Below, piece after piece: positions 54,198 through 62,844 of a stretch of DNA of 64,000 nucleotides. The DNA is from Hyphomonadaceae bacterium (GTDB taxonomy: Bacteria > Pseudomonadota > Alphaproteobacteria > Rhizobiales > Hyphomicrobiaceae): assembly GCA_019747815.1 (NCBI GenBank), contig JAIEQJ010000035.1, positions 1 to 64,000 on the forward strand. The letters run 5' to 3'. The first letter of the stretch is position 1; each line of letters begins with the position of its first letter. The translations under genes were made by a program, and so were the position numbers. The notes below the pieces were generated by a model. The model was given only the letters and a program-made list of their open reading frames with translations. It made no database searches and had not been told where the DNA came from.

Positions 54198-55733
54198 CTA
54201 GGCTCCGGGACCAATGCGCGCCGCCATCTGCTTCTCGCGGCGGCGATGCACGGAGGAGGGAATGCGCAAGGCCTCGCGATACTTGGCGACCGTGCGGCGG
54301 GCGATGTCTATGCCATCGCGCTTCAAATACTCAACCAGCTTGTCGTCCGAGAGCACCGATTGCGGCACTTCCGCCTCGATGAGCTGGCGGATGCGATGCC
54401 GCACGCTCTCCGAGGAGTGGGCTTCGCCGACGCTGCTGGCGGAGGAGATGGCGGAGGTGAAGAAATACTTCAACTCGAACATGCCGCGCGGCGTGGACAT
54501 GTATTTGTTGGAGGTGACACGGCTGACGGTCGACTCGTGCATGGAGATCGCCTCCGCGACGGTTCGCAGGTTGAGCGGCTTCAGATGTTCGATGCCGTAG
54601 GTCAAAAAACCGTCCTGCTGGCGCACGATCTCTTCGGCCACTCGCAGAATCGTGCGCGCTCGCTGGTCGAGGCTCTTGACCAGCCAGTTGGCGTTCTGCA
54701 GGCAGTCCAACAGATATCCCCTGTCGGTGTCGGAGCGAGCCGTCTTGGTCACGTCACTGTAGTAGCTGCGGTTGACAAGGACACGCGGCAGCGTGTCGTT
54801 GTTGAGTTCCACCGACCAGCCACCGTTGCGTCCAGGCCGGACGATCACATCGGGCAGCACCGGTTGAATCTGAACCGATCCGAAGCGCAGGCCAGGTTTC
54901 GGGTTGAGCCGCTTGATCTCGGCGATCATCTCCACCAGCTCGTCGGCGTCCACGCCCACCGCGCGTTTGAGGGCCACAAGATTGTGGCTTCCGAGAAGGG
55001 CCAGATTGTCGAGCAGCTTGGCAATCTGCGGATCGTACCGGTTGAGTTCCTTGAGCTGGAGTGCCAGGCATTCGGCCAAGTCCCGCGCGAAAACACCGGG
55101 TGGATCGAAACCCTGCAGGGTTGTGAGCGTTTTGGTGACGAGGGCCTCTGACGCGCCGAGCTTTTCGGCCAGCTCATCGACGCTGCCCTGCAGATAGCCG
55201 GCCTCATCAACCATATGGATCAGGTGCGCGCCGATCAGCCGCTCCGCGGGGTCGGCCACAGCCAGGTTCAGTTGCTCGGTCAGGTGGTCGGTGAGCGATG
55301 CGCCGGCGGCAACGAACTCTTCCAGATTGGGAGCTTCGCCGGCGCCGCGATTATGCGTGCTCGGCCGGATTGATGCCCATCCGGATTGTTCCGCCAGCCG
55401 GCGATCGGCGTCGCTGCCGTTGACGTCGCTGTCATTCGCCGGGGGTGCATCCCGGCCTGCGCCGTCGAGTGCAGGTGAAGGCTCATCGACCTCCCAGCCT
55501 CCCTCCCCGTCTCCGTCATCATCCGCCGTCGTCTCTTCGCGGCGTGGCGTGTCCTCGGCCGGCTCGGGCGCGGCCTCGTCGCGCTCAAGCAGGGGATTGC
55601 GCTCAAGCTCGGTCTCGACGAACTGGCCGAGCTCGATGTTGGAGAGTTGGAGCAGGCGAATAGCCTGCTGCAACTGGGGTGTCATCACCAGCTGCTGGCC
55701 CTGCCGCAACTCCAACTTAGGCGTAAGCACCAT
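54198..55733 (-). CDS. rpoN: RNA polymerase sigma-54 factor
   Basis: Sigma-54 (511 aa), which directs RNA polymerase to -24/-12 promoters of nitrogen, carbon and other genes activated by enhancer-binding proteins. Region I is the Gln/Leu-rich MTPQLQQAIRLLQLSNIEL; region II is acidic (about 50-110); the C-terminal DNA-binding part has ESTVSRVTSNKYMSTPRGMF and the diagnostic RpoN box ARRTVAKYRE near residue 475. It follows lptB by about 55 bases on the same strand, a conserved neighbourhood. Confidence 0.97.
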   Translation of the reverse strand: MVLTPKLELRQGQQLVMTPQLQQAIRLLQLSNIELGQFVETELERNPLLERDEAAPEPAEDTPRREETTADDDGDGEGGWEVDEPSPALDGAGRDAPPANDSDVNGSDADRRLAEQSGWASIRPSTHNRGAGEAPNLEEFVAAGASLTDHLTEQLNLAVADPAERLIGAHLIHMVDEAGYLQGSVDELAEKLGASEALVTKTLTTLQGFDPPGVFARDLAECLALQLKELNRYDPQIAKLLDNLALLGSHNLVALKRAVGVDADELVEMIAEIKRLNPKPGLRFGSVQIQPVLPDVIVRPGRNGGWSVELNNDTLPRVLVNRSYYSDVTKTARSDTDRGYLLDCLQNANWLVKSLDQRARTILRVAEEIVRQQDGFLTYGIEHLKPLNLRTVAEAISMHESTVSRVTSNKYMSTPRGMFELKYFFTSAISSASSVGEAHSSESVRHRIRQLIEAEVPQSVLSDDKLVEYLKRDGIDIARRTVAKYREALRIPSSVHRRREKQMAARIGPGA

Positions 55734-55789
55734 AACGGCCCCGATCGTCGCCAGGACGTATCATGGGGTCAAGGTATAACGACGCCGCA

Positions 55790-56620
55790 TTAACCGAATG
55801 TCTTCCCCAGATATAGTCGCCTGACGTCCTTGTTCTCGATTATCTCCTGGGGCTTGCCGTGAACTAGGACCTGTCCGTCGTAGATGATGTAGGCTCGGTT
55901 TACGAGATTTAAGGTTTCGCGGACGTTATGGTCGGTGATGATGACACCGATGCCCCGCTGGGTCAGGTGCCGCACCGTATTCTGGATCTCTTCGACAGCC
56001 CTTGGATCGACACCGGCGAACGGTTCGTCCAGCAACATGAACGATGGTCCGGTCGCCAGCGCCCGCGCAATCTCGCACCGGCGCCTCTCGCCGCCGGACA
56101 GCGCGATGGAGGGGGCCTTGCGCTTGTGGGTTATGCCGAACTCTTCCAGGAGGGCGTCCAGCCGCTCCTTGCGGCGCCGACGGTTGGGCTCGACCAGCTC
56201 GAGCACCGCCATGATGTTTTGCTCCGTGCTCAGGCCTCGGAAGATCGACTGCTCTTGCGGCAGGTAGCCGATGCCAAGACGCGCCCGCCGATACATCGGC
56301 AAACGTGTCACGTCGCGCCCATCCAGCATGACGCGCCCGGAATCCGCCGCCACGAGCCCCATGATCATATAGAACAACGTGGTCTTGCCAGCACCGTTGG
56401 GTCCCAGCAAGCCAACCGCCTCGCCACGGCTGGCAGCCAGGGAGATGCCCTTGACCACCATCTGGCGGCGATAGCTTTTCTTGACCTCGTGCGTGCTCAG
56501 CCAGCCGTCGCTGCCGGCCGGTGCTTCATCTTCGAAGGCCGCGCTGTGATCGTCTTGGGGGTGCGCATGACCGTTCGCCGCGGCGTTGCCTCTCCGGAGC
56601 CGAAAGGGAAACAGCCTCAT
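55790..56620 (-). CDS. lptB: LPS export ABC transporter ATP-binding protein LptB
   Basis: A 276-residue ATPase that powers LPS extraction from the inner membrane with LptF/LptG. Walker A GPNGAGKTTLF, signature LSGGERRRCEIARAL, Walker B FMLLDEPFAGVDP and a downstream H in IITDHNVRETL are all intact. A non-conserved N-terminal extension of about 45 residues precedes the ABC domain when the ATG at 56620 is used; an in-frame start further upstream at 56686 is less likely. It lies 81 bases after the fused lptC-lptA gene. Confidence 0.95.
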   Translation of the reverse strand: MRLFPFRLRRGNAAANGHAHPQDDHSAAFEDEAPAGSDGWLSTHEVKKSYRRQMVVKGISLAASRGEAVGLLGPNGAGKTTLFYMIMGLVAADSGRVMLDGRDVTRLPMYRRARLGIGYLPQEQSIFRGLSTEQNIMAVLELVEPNRRRRKERLDALLEEFGITHKRKAPSIALSGGERRRCEIARALATGPSFMLLDEPFAGVDPRAVEEIQNTVRHLTQRGIGVIITDHNVRETLNLVNRAYIIYDGQVLVHGKPQEIIENKDVRRLYLGKTFG

Positions 56621-56701
56621 CCTGGCTTCCTTCCATGCCAGGGATGCGGGCTCCCTGCCGGCAGACGGCATGCCCGGACTCGGCATCGATCCTTGCCCTG
56701 G

Positions 56702-58552
56702 CTAGCGCGCATCGGGCAAAGGCCCCTTCTGCAAGAGGTCCTTGGCCTTGTCCTTGACCTCCTTCGGATAGAACAGCATGCATTGCTTTCCAGGCGGGCA
56801 CGTGCGTGCGTCGGGCGCCTCGGGCAGGCTGGACGACGTAGCGGGGGCTGACGGCGCGACACCTGGTTGCCGTCCTGGGGCTGCGGCGGCATCGCCTTCC
56901 AGCTCGAAGCGGTACATGCCGGTGGTGAGATCGATTTTCAGCCGTGGGCCCTCCGCCATGTCCTTGCCGCGCATGACCACCACGCTGCCGCCGAGCAGCG
57001 CGGTATTGGCCTTGACATCGAAATTCGCCCAGTCCGCGCTGGCGCTCTCACCATCCTTGGAGGTGATCAGCACTTTGCGCTTGGCTTCCACACGCACGAT
57101 CTGCGCCGATCCTGCTTTGGGCCCTCTCTCGTCGCCGCTGCCCGTGAGGCTGAGCCCGCTTTGTCCAGTATAGACGGCCGTGAGCTCCTCGGCGCGGATC
57201 ACCATGCCGCCTTGCCGGGCCCAGACGTCGCCATTGAAGATCGCCCGCTTGCTTGCATCGTTCACGTCGAGGGTGTCGGCCTCGATTTCCATGGGTGCGT
57301 TGGGATCCGATTTGAAGGATCCGAACATGGCGGCGGACGCGGTCTCGGTGGCCGTCTTGGCCTTGGGCTGCGCCACCTTGGACTCGCCCTGATGGAAAGA
57401 TGCCGCGATGCGGCCGGCGGCTTGGCCGCCTTCCGCCGGCGACTCCAGCCGGCTCTTGCCGGTCTTCCGGTCCACGAACAGCCGCCCGCCGTCGAGCCTA
57501 TTCCTGTCCTGGGTAATGTGGACATTGCCCACGAACAGCGCTGTCTCGGCGGTCGCATCGAAATCGGCCAGGTCGCTCGTGATGCGCCGGTCGCTGCCTG
57601 CCGTGACGTCAACCCCGTTGCGGGCCCACAAGAAGGTCACGCGTGTGCCGCCCTGCTCGCCCTCGCCTGGCTGGCGCACCGCAGAGGGCAGGCCGGCCGC
57701 AGCCTTGCCTTCGTATTTCACGAATAGGTACGGCGTCTTGAGTGTCGTATCGCCCTGGGTCGCCGCCACCCTGTCTCTGAAATGCGCGGTCTTCTGCGCA
57801 TCGTCGATGTCGAGTTCCTCGGCGTAGATGTCGACGGGCTGGCGCGGGTCTCTTCCCAGCGCGACGGGACCTTGCGCGCCGGGCAGCAGGCGCACCGCAA
57901 CCGCACCACGAAACGCGACCGCCTTGGTCTTGGTGTTCATTATCATGGAGGACGCCTGCACCGATCCGGTCGGCGTATTTGCAACCACGGGATGCTTCGA
58001 GACGACCCTGCTTTCCTTGGAGTAGACCATTGCCCGCGACAGGCGAGCCGTCAGCCCGTTGGCGCCGTCGATCTCGATGCCGTCGAAAAGTTCGAGTTCG
58101 CCCTTGGCGTTGTCGAACAGACCATGCTTGGCTTTGAGCGTGGTGACGGCGTTGCCGGTCTGCATGAGCTCGCCGCCGATATCGATCAGCTTGATCGGCG
58201 CGCTCTGGTTCAATCCCACGACAGCGCGCTTGGCCTGCACCCGGTAGCGGCCGCCATCCTTGTTGACGCCGAAATAGGTTGGATCCTTCATCGTCAGGTC
58301 GTCGGCCGTGACTTGAATGCCGGACACCTGGATGCGCCCTTTGCCTTGATGCCAGCTGACTGTCAGCAGCAACGCATAGGCAGCGAGGATGCCCCCAGCG
58401 GCAAGGGGCAGCGCTACGCGCAACAGCCGCACCAGGCGGCTGTGACGGCGTGCGATCGCAAAGGCCCGTGCGCGGTCGGCAACACGTGCGCTTGCCCGAA
58501 CGCCAGTGTGCCCCGCGTCGCGGGCATCGCGCGTGTCGAAAGTGATGGCCAT
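56702..58552 (-). CDS. Fused LptC-LptA lipopolysaccharide transport protein
   Basis: A 616-residue protein that joins two bridge components normally encoded separately. Residues 1-40 are cytosolic, about 42-66 form the single LptC membrane helix, and 70-235 carry the LptC beta-jellyroll (VSGIQVTADDLTMKDPTYFGV, LTARLSRAMVYSKE). From about 238 come two OstA/LptA-type jellyrolls: 238-370 (VDIYAEELDIDDAQKTAHFRD) and 418-555 (MEIEADTLDVNDASKRAIFNGD), each starting with the same phrase typical of LptA. A short tail has two cysteines (TCPPGKQC). The product should form a continuous periplasmic slide for LPS from the inner-membrane complex to LptD. The frame is unbroken, so fusion is not an artefact of a missed stop. 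Confidence 0.9.
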   Translation of the reverse strand: MAITFDTRDARDAGHTGVRASARVADRARAFAIARRHSRLVRLLRVALPLAAGGILAAYALLLTVSWHQGKGRIQVSGIQVTADDLTMKDPTYFGVNKDGGRYRVQAKRAVVGLNQSAPIKLIDIGGELMQTGNAVTTLKAKHGLFDNAKGELELFDGIEIDGANGLTARLSRAMVYSKESRVVSKHPVVANTPTGSVQASSMIMNTKTKAVAFRGAVAVRLLPGAQGPVALGRDPRQPVDIYAEELDIDDAQKTAHFRDRVAATQGDTTLKTPYLFVKYEGKAAAGLPSAVRQPGEGEQGGTRVTFLWARNGVDVTAGSDRRITSDLADFDATAETALFVGNVHITQDRNRLDGGRLFVDRKTGKSRLESPAEGGQAAGRIAASFHQGESKVAQPKAKTATETASAAMFGSFKSDPNAPMEIEADTLDVNDASKRAIFNGDVWARQGGMVIRAEELTAVYTGQSGLSLTGSGDERGPKAGSAQIVRVEAKRKVLITSKDGESASADWANFDVKANTALLGGSVVVMRGKDMAEGPRLKIDLTTGMYRFELEGDAAAAPGRQPGVAPSAPATSSSLPEAPDARTCPPGKQCMLFYPKEVKDKAKDLLQKGPLPDAR

Positions 58553-58726
58553 ATCCGAAGAGCCGCTCTAGCGCGGTTCAGAGCCCCCCCGAGGGATTCG
58601 ATAAAACCGCCCGCAAACTGACGGGCAATTTGGGTAATATTGGGACCTGTGGCAAGGCGCCAGAGGATTGTTTATCGAGGGAAATCTTCAAAAGCCGCCG
58701 TGGCCGGACCAAGGGCAGGCGCGGGC

Positions 58727-59359
58727 CTAGTGGGCGAAGATATCGTCATCGAAGCCGGCCAAGTCGAGCCTGGCGCGCACCGGCAGGAAGCGGAAGCAGC
58801 TTTCGGCCAGTGCCGTTCGGCCCTCCCGCTGCAGCATTGCCGCCAGCTTGGCCTTCAAAGCGTGCAGATGCAGCACGTCGGAGGCGGCATAGTGTTTTTG
58901 CTGGTCGGAAAGCTGGTCTGCGGCCCAGTCGGAGCTTTGCTGCTGCTTCGACAGCTCGACGCCCAGCAACTCGCTGCACAAATCCTTGAGGCCGTGGTGT
59001 TGGGTGTAGGTCCTGACAAGCTTGGAGGCGATCTTGGTGCAATAAAGCGGCTCGGGCACGACGCCCAGATAATGGGCAATCACTGCCACATCGAAGCGCG
59101 CGAAGTGAAAAATCTTCAGGATCGACGGATCGGTCAGCAGAGCCGTCAACCGGGGCGCCGACCAATCCGTGCCGTCGAATTGAACGAGATGGGCGGTGCC
59201 GTCCCCGGCGGATAGCTGCACCACGCAAAGTCGGTCGCGCCGCGGCTGCAAGCCTTGTGTTTCGGTGTCGACGGCCACAGCGTCCCCGAAGACCAGGCCG
59301 GCTGGGAGGTCGTTCTTGTGCAGCGTAATGGTCGGGCTCACGATGGCTTGGTCCAGCAT
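58727..59359 (-). CDS. rnd: Ribonuclease D, short form
   Basis: A 210-residue DEDDy 3'-5' exonuclease that trims tRNA and other RNA ends. The catalytic acids are in AVDTETQG (Exo I), HFARFDVAVIAHYLG (Exo II) and YAASDVLHLH (Exo III, with the Tyr of the DEDDy type). The HRDC domains of the longer E. coli enzyme are missing, as in many alphaproteobacterial short RNase D proteins. Monocistronic and divergent from the amidohydrolase gene. Confidence 0.92.
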   Translation of the reverse strand: MLDQAIVSPTITLHKNDLPAGLVFGDAVAVDTETQGLQPRRDRLCVVQLSAGDGTAHLVQFDGTDWSAPRLTALLTDPSILKIFHFARFDVAVIAHYLGVVPEPLYCTKIASKLVRTYTQHHGLKDLCSELLGVELSKQQQSSDWAADQLSDQQKHYAASDVLHLHALKAKLAAMLQREGRTALAESCFRFLPVRARLDLAGFDDDIFAH

Positions 59360-59633
59360 GCCTTATTGGTCATCAGACGCTTTGCTCCTAACAGGATCGG
59401 TGTTTGATCGCCACTGCAAAGCAAGCCTTTCAACGACTTGGTCGCTCGCGCCGTACCGAGGCGGCCAGCCGCGCCAGGCGATGCCGGACACCACCACTCC
59501 ATCTACAGGTGCTGCACGAAGAAGGGATGCCGGCGTGCCGGTGCGGGCTCAGGGCGCCGGCAGCCTACTTGCGCTTGCCCAATTGCCCCGTCATGATCTT
59601 TGCTGCGCCTGCGAACTTTGGGGAGCGCCTGAC

Positions 59634-60830
59634 ATGGCCGTCGATACCGCCACGGGGCCTATGCAGGGCAAGCTCGTCGTGCGCAACATCGGCCTGCTGC
59701 TCTCGGGCGATCTCGGCCGGCCCATCCTCGATGCTGATACCATCGTTGCCGTCGATGGCCGCATCACCGCCATCGGCAAGGCCAAGGCGATCGATGCCGA
59801 CAAGCCGGATGTCGTCATTGACGCGAAGGGCTGCACCATGGCCCCTGGCCTGATCGACAGCCATTGTCACCCGGTATTCGGCGATTGGACGCCGCGGCAG
59901 AACCAGCTCGGTTGGATCGACTCGTGCGTGAACGGCGGCGTCACCACGTTCGTCTCGGCCGGCGAGGTGCACCTGCCGGGCCGGCCCAAGGACCCGCTGG
60001 GCGTGAAGGCCTTGGCCATCACCGCCCAGCGCACGTTCGCCAACTTCCGTCCCTCCGGTGCCAAGATCATTGCCGGTGCGCCGGTGCCCGAGAAGACCAT
60101 GGGCGAGGAGGACTATGCCGAGCTGGCGCGTGCCGGCGTCGCCATGATCGGCGAGATCGGGCTCGGCACCGTCAACACCGGGCCGGAGGCGAGGAAGCAC
60201 GTCGCCTGGTGCCGCAAGCATGGCATCCAGACCATCATTCACACTGGCGGACCGTCCATCCCGGGGTCCAACCTGATCAGCCACGAGGTGGTGCTGGAAG
60301 CCGACCCGGATGTCATCAGTCACATCAATGGCGGCCACACGGCGCTGGCTTCGGGCCACATCTGCCAGCTCTGCGAGCAGGCCAAGGGTGCCATCGAAAT
60401 CGTGCACAACGGCAACGAGAAGGCCGCAATTGTGGCCTTGAGGACGGCCATCGAGCTCAAGCGCACGCATGAGGTCATCATCGGCACGGATGCGCCGGCG
60501 GGCTCGGGCGTGCAGCCGCTCGGCATCCTGCGCACCATCGCATTCCTGGCGAGCTTCGGCGGCGTAGCGCCCGAGACCGTGCTCTGCATGGCGACCGGCA
60601 ATACGGCGCGCGTGCGCAAGCTCGATGCCGGCCTGATCGAGGCGGGGAAGCCGGCCGATTTCGTGTTCCTGGACCGGGCCCAGCACACGTCGGGCAAAAC
60701 CCTGCTTGATTCGATGGCACTCGGTGATTTGCCGGGCATCGGCATGGTGGTGATCGACGGCATGGTCCGCTGCGGCCGCTCGCGCAACACGCCGCCGGCC
60801 GAGCGCATCCCCGAAGTGGTCGAGCATTGA
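59634..60830 (+). CDS. Enamidase-like amidohydrolase
   Basis: A 398-residue metal-dependent amidohydrolase. Its sequence follows Eubacterium barkeri enamidase (Ena), which opens 6-oxo-tetrahydronicotinate in nicotinate fermentation, along the whole length: NIGLLLSGDLGRPIL at the start, LIDSHCHPVFGDWTPRQ (metal-binding HxH), PGRPKDPLGVKALAIT, GEIGLGTV, HTGGPSIPGS and SHINGGH (further metal His), GTDAPAGSG (catalytic Asp), CMATGN and SRNTPPAER at the end. The comparison is from memory and needs a search. ATG at 59634 starts MAVDTATGPMQGKL. It heads an operon with a DUF1185 protein and an amino-acid-type ABC importer, so a cyclic amide taken up from outside is the likely substrate. Confidence 0.87.
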   Translation: MAVDTATGPMQGKLVVRNIGLLLSGDLGRPILDADTIVAVDGRITAIGKAKAIDADKPDVVIDAKGCTMAPGLIDSHCHPVFGDWTPRQNQLGWIDSCVNGGVTTFVSAGEVHLPGRPKDPLGVKALAITAQRTFANFRPSGAKIIAGAPVPEKTMGEEDYAELARAGVAMIGEIGLGTVNTGPEARKHVAWCRKHGIQTIIHTGGPSIPGSNLISHEVVLEADPDVISHINGGHTALASGHICQLCEQAKGAIEIVHNGNEKAAIVALRTAIELKRTHEVIIGTDAPAGSGVQPLGILRTIAFLASFGGVAPETVLCMATGNTARVRKLDAGLIEAGKPADFVFLDRAQHTSGKTLLDSMALGDLPGIGMVVIDGMVRCGRSRNTPPAERIPEVVEH

Positions 60831-60843
60831 GGGCAGGGCCGCC

Positions 60844-61428
60844 ATGCATGCCAAGGTCCGCAAGATCGTGACGGTCGTCGACGAGACCAGCCTGGAGATG
60901 GGGCAGCCGGTGTCGCCGCCGGTGCGCCGCGCCGTGGCCTGTGCCGTGATCGACAATCCGTTTGCAGGACGCTATGTCGAGGATCTCACACCGCTGATCG
61001 AGATCGGCGAGGAGCTGGGCGAGCTGCTGACGCGGCGCTGTGTGGCCGCGCTGGGCATCCCCGGCGGCAAGGCGGAGAGCTACGGCAAGGCGGCCATTGT
61101 TGGCGAGGCGGGTGAGCTGGAGCATGCCGCCGCCCTGTTGCATCCCAAAATGGGCACTCCCGTGCGCAAGGTTCTGGAAAAGGGTGCAGCCCTCATTCCC
61201 TCGGCCAAGAAGAGCGGCGGCCCGGGCACGGCCATCGACGTGCCACTTGGCCACAAGGACGCTGCATATGTACGTTCGCATTTCGACGCTATAGAGGTGC
61301 GCGTGCCGGATGCGCCGCGCGCCAACGAGATCGTGGTGTGTGTCGCCGTAACGGACGGTGGCCGGCCGTTGCCGCGGGTTGGCGGCTTGAGGAAGAGCGA
61401 AATCAAGGGAGCGGACGGTTTGAGATGA
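60844..61428 (+). CDS. DUF1185 ('amino acid synthesis') family protein
   Basis: A 194-residue protein of the DUF1185/AA_synth family, whose structures are known but whose reaction is not. Recognisable parts are VRKIVTVVDETSLEMGQPV at the start, KAESYGKAAIVGEAGELEHAAA in the middle, and RANEIVVCVAVTDGGRP near the end. It begins 13 bases after the amidohydrolase stop and precedes the transporter genes by about 57 bases, so co-expression is nearly certain. A role as a second hydrolase or an isomerase on the ring-opened product is inference from context. Confidence 0.85.
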   Translation: MHAKVRKIVTVVDETSLEMGQPVSPPVRRAVACAVIDNPFAGRYVEDLTPLIEIGEELGELLTRRCVAALGIPGGKAESYGKAAIVGEAGELEHAAALLHPKMGTPVRKVLEKGAALIPSAKKSGGPGTAIDVPLGHKDAAYVRSHFDAIEVRVPDAPRANEIVVCVAVTDGGRPLPRVGGLRKSEIKGADGLR

Positions 61429-61485
61429 GCCCGTCCGGTCCGGGAAGCGGATGCCAAGGTAACTGTTTTGTCGCGGAGAATTGTC

Positions 61486-62706
61486 ATGACGCTCGATCGC
61501 CGAAACTTTCTCGCCGGGTCGGCCGCCGCCACGGCGGCTGCCGTAGCAGCTCCAGCCGTGCTGCGCGCACAAGGGGGCGCGATCAGGATCGGTGAGATCA
61601 ACAGCTACACGGCGCAGCCCGCGTTCCTGATCCCCTACCGCAACGGCTGGACGCTGGCGCTGGAGCAGATCAACGCCAAGGGCGGTGTGCTTGGGCGCAA
61701 GATCGAGACCATCCATCGCGACGACGGCGGCAAGCCGGAGGACTCGGTGCGGCACGCCGGCGAGCTCGTCAACGCCGAGAAGGTGGATCTGTTGGCCGGC
61801 GGGTTCCTGTCGAACGTCGGTCTCGCCATCTCCGACTTCGCCAACCAGAACAAGCGGCTCTATGTCGCCTCCGAACCGCTGACCGATGCGCTCGTCTGGG
61901 CCAGGGGCAACCGCTACACCTTCCGGTTGCGGCCATCGACCTACATGCAAGTTGCCATGCTGGTGGAAGAGGCTGCCAAGCTCCAGACCAAGACCTGGGC
62001 CTGCGTGGCGCCCAACTATGAGTACGGCCAGTCATGCGTGAAGTGGTTCAAGGAGCTGCTCACCAAGGCCAAGCCGGACGTGTCGTTCGTGGCCGAGCAG
62101 TTCCCCGCGCTCGGCAAGATCGACGCCGGTGCCACGGTGCAGGCGCTGGAGGCCGCCAAGCCCCAGGGCATTTTCAATGTCACGTTCGCCGGCGATCTCA
62201 TCAACTTCGTGCGCCAGGGCAACACGCGCGGCCTGTTTGAGGGCCGCGAGGTGGTGAGCGTGCTGACCGGGGAGCCCGAGTATCTCGACCCGCTGGGTGC
62301 GGAGGCGCCGAAGGGTTGGATCGTCACGGGTTATCCGCACTCGGATATCAAGACGCCCGAGCACACGGCGTTCTATGACGCCTACAAGGCCAAATTCAAC
62401 GACTACCCACGGTTGGGCTCGGTCGTGGGCTTTGACACTATGAACTCGATTGCTGCCGCCCTGGCCAAGGCCGGTACCACCGACAATGAAAAGCTCATCG
62501 CGGCCATGCGCGGATTGAAGTTCACGAGCGCGTTCGGTCCGGTCGAATACCGCGCCATCGACCATCAATCGACCTTGGGTGCCTACGTCGGTCGGCTCGA
62601 CGTCAAGGACGGCAAGGGCGTCATGACGGGCTGGAGCTATCGCGACGGTGCCAAGTATCTGCCCTCCGATGATGTGGTGAGGACCCTGCGCCCCGCGACT
62701 GCTTGA
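61486..62706 (+). CDS. ABC transporter substrate-binding protein, branched-chain amino acid type (Tat-exported)
   Basis: A 406-residue periplasmic receptor of the LivJ type. The N-terminus is a twin-arginine signal (TLDRRNFLAGSAAATAAA, cleavage near VLRAQG). The mature part has IRIGEINSYTAQPAFLIPYRNGW, the hinge and ligand-binding region GGFLSNVGLAISDFANQ, and WACVAPNYEYGQSC. ATG at 61486 follows GGAGAA; the longer frame begins at a TTG without such a site. Members of this group bind amides, urea or aromatic acids as often as amino acids. It probably captures the substrate of the upstream enzymes. Confidence 0.93.
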   Translation: MTLDRRNFLAGSAAATAAAVAAPAVLRAQGGAIRIGEINSYTAQPAFLIPYRNGWTLALEQINAKGGVLGRKIETIHRDDGGKPEDSVRHAGELVNAEKVDLLAGGFLSNVGLAISDFANQNKRLYVASEPLTDALVWARGNRYTFRLRPSTYMQVAMLVEEAAKLQTKTWACVAPNYEYGQSCVKWFKELLTKAKPDVSFVAEQFPALGKIDAGATVQALEAAKPQGIFNVTFAGDLINFVRQGNTRGLFEGREVVSVLTGEPEYLDPLGAEAPKGWIVTGYPHSDIKTPEHTAFYDAYKAKFNDYPRLGSVVGFDTMNSIAAALAKAGTTDNEKLIAAMRGLKFTSAFGPVEYRAIDHQSTLGAYVGRLDVKDGKGVMTGWSYRDGAKYLPSDDVVRTLRPATA

Positions 62707-62717
62707 AGGTTGGAGGT

Positions 62718-62832
62718 GTCATCCCGGACGGCTGCAGGCCGATCCGGGACCCAGGGGCCGTAGGCCGTAAAGCGCCGGTGCCCTTGTCGCCCTGGGTCCG
62801 GCTCTCGGGCTGGCGCCCTCCGCCGGGATGAC
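62718..62832. repeat. Interspersed palindromic repeat inside the ABC transporter operon
   Basis: A 115-base element with complementary ends GTCATCCCGG (62718-62727) and CCGGGATGAC (62823-62832) and an inner pair GGACCCAGGG/CCCTGGGTCC (62747-62756 and 62790-62799). The wording is that of a GTCATCCCGG repeat widespread in alphaproteobacterial genomes. It ends 12 bases before the next start codon. Confidence 0.85.
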
Positions 62833-62844
62833 CGTTTGCTGCGC

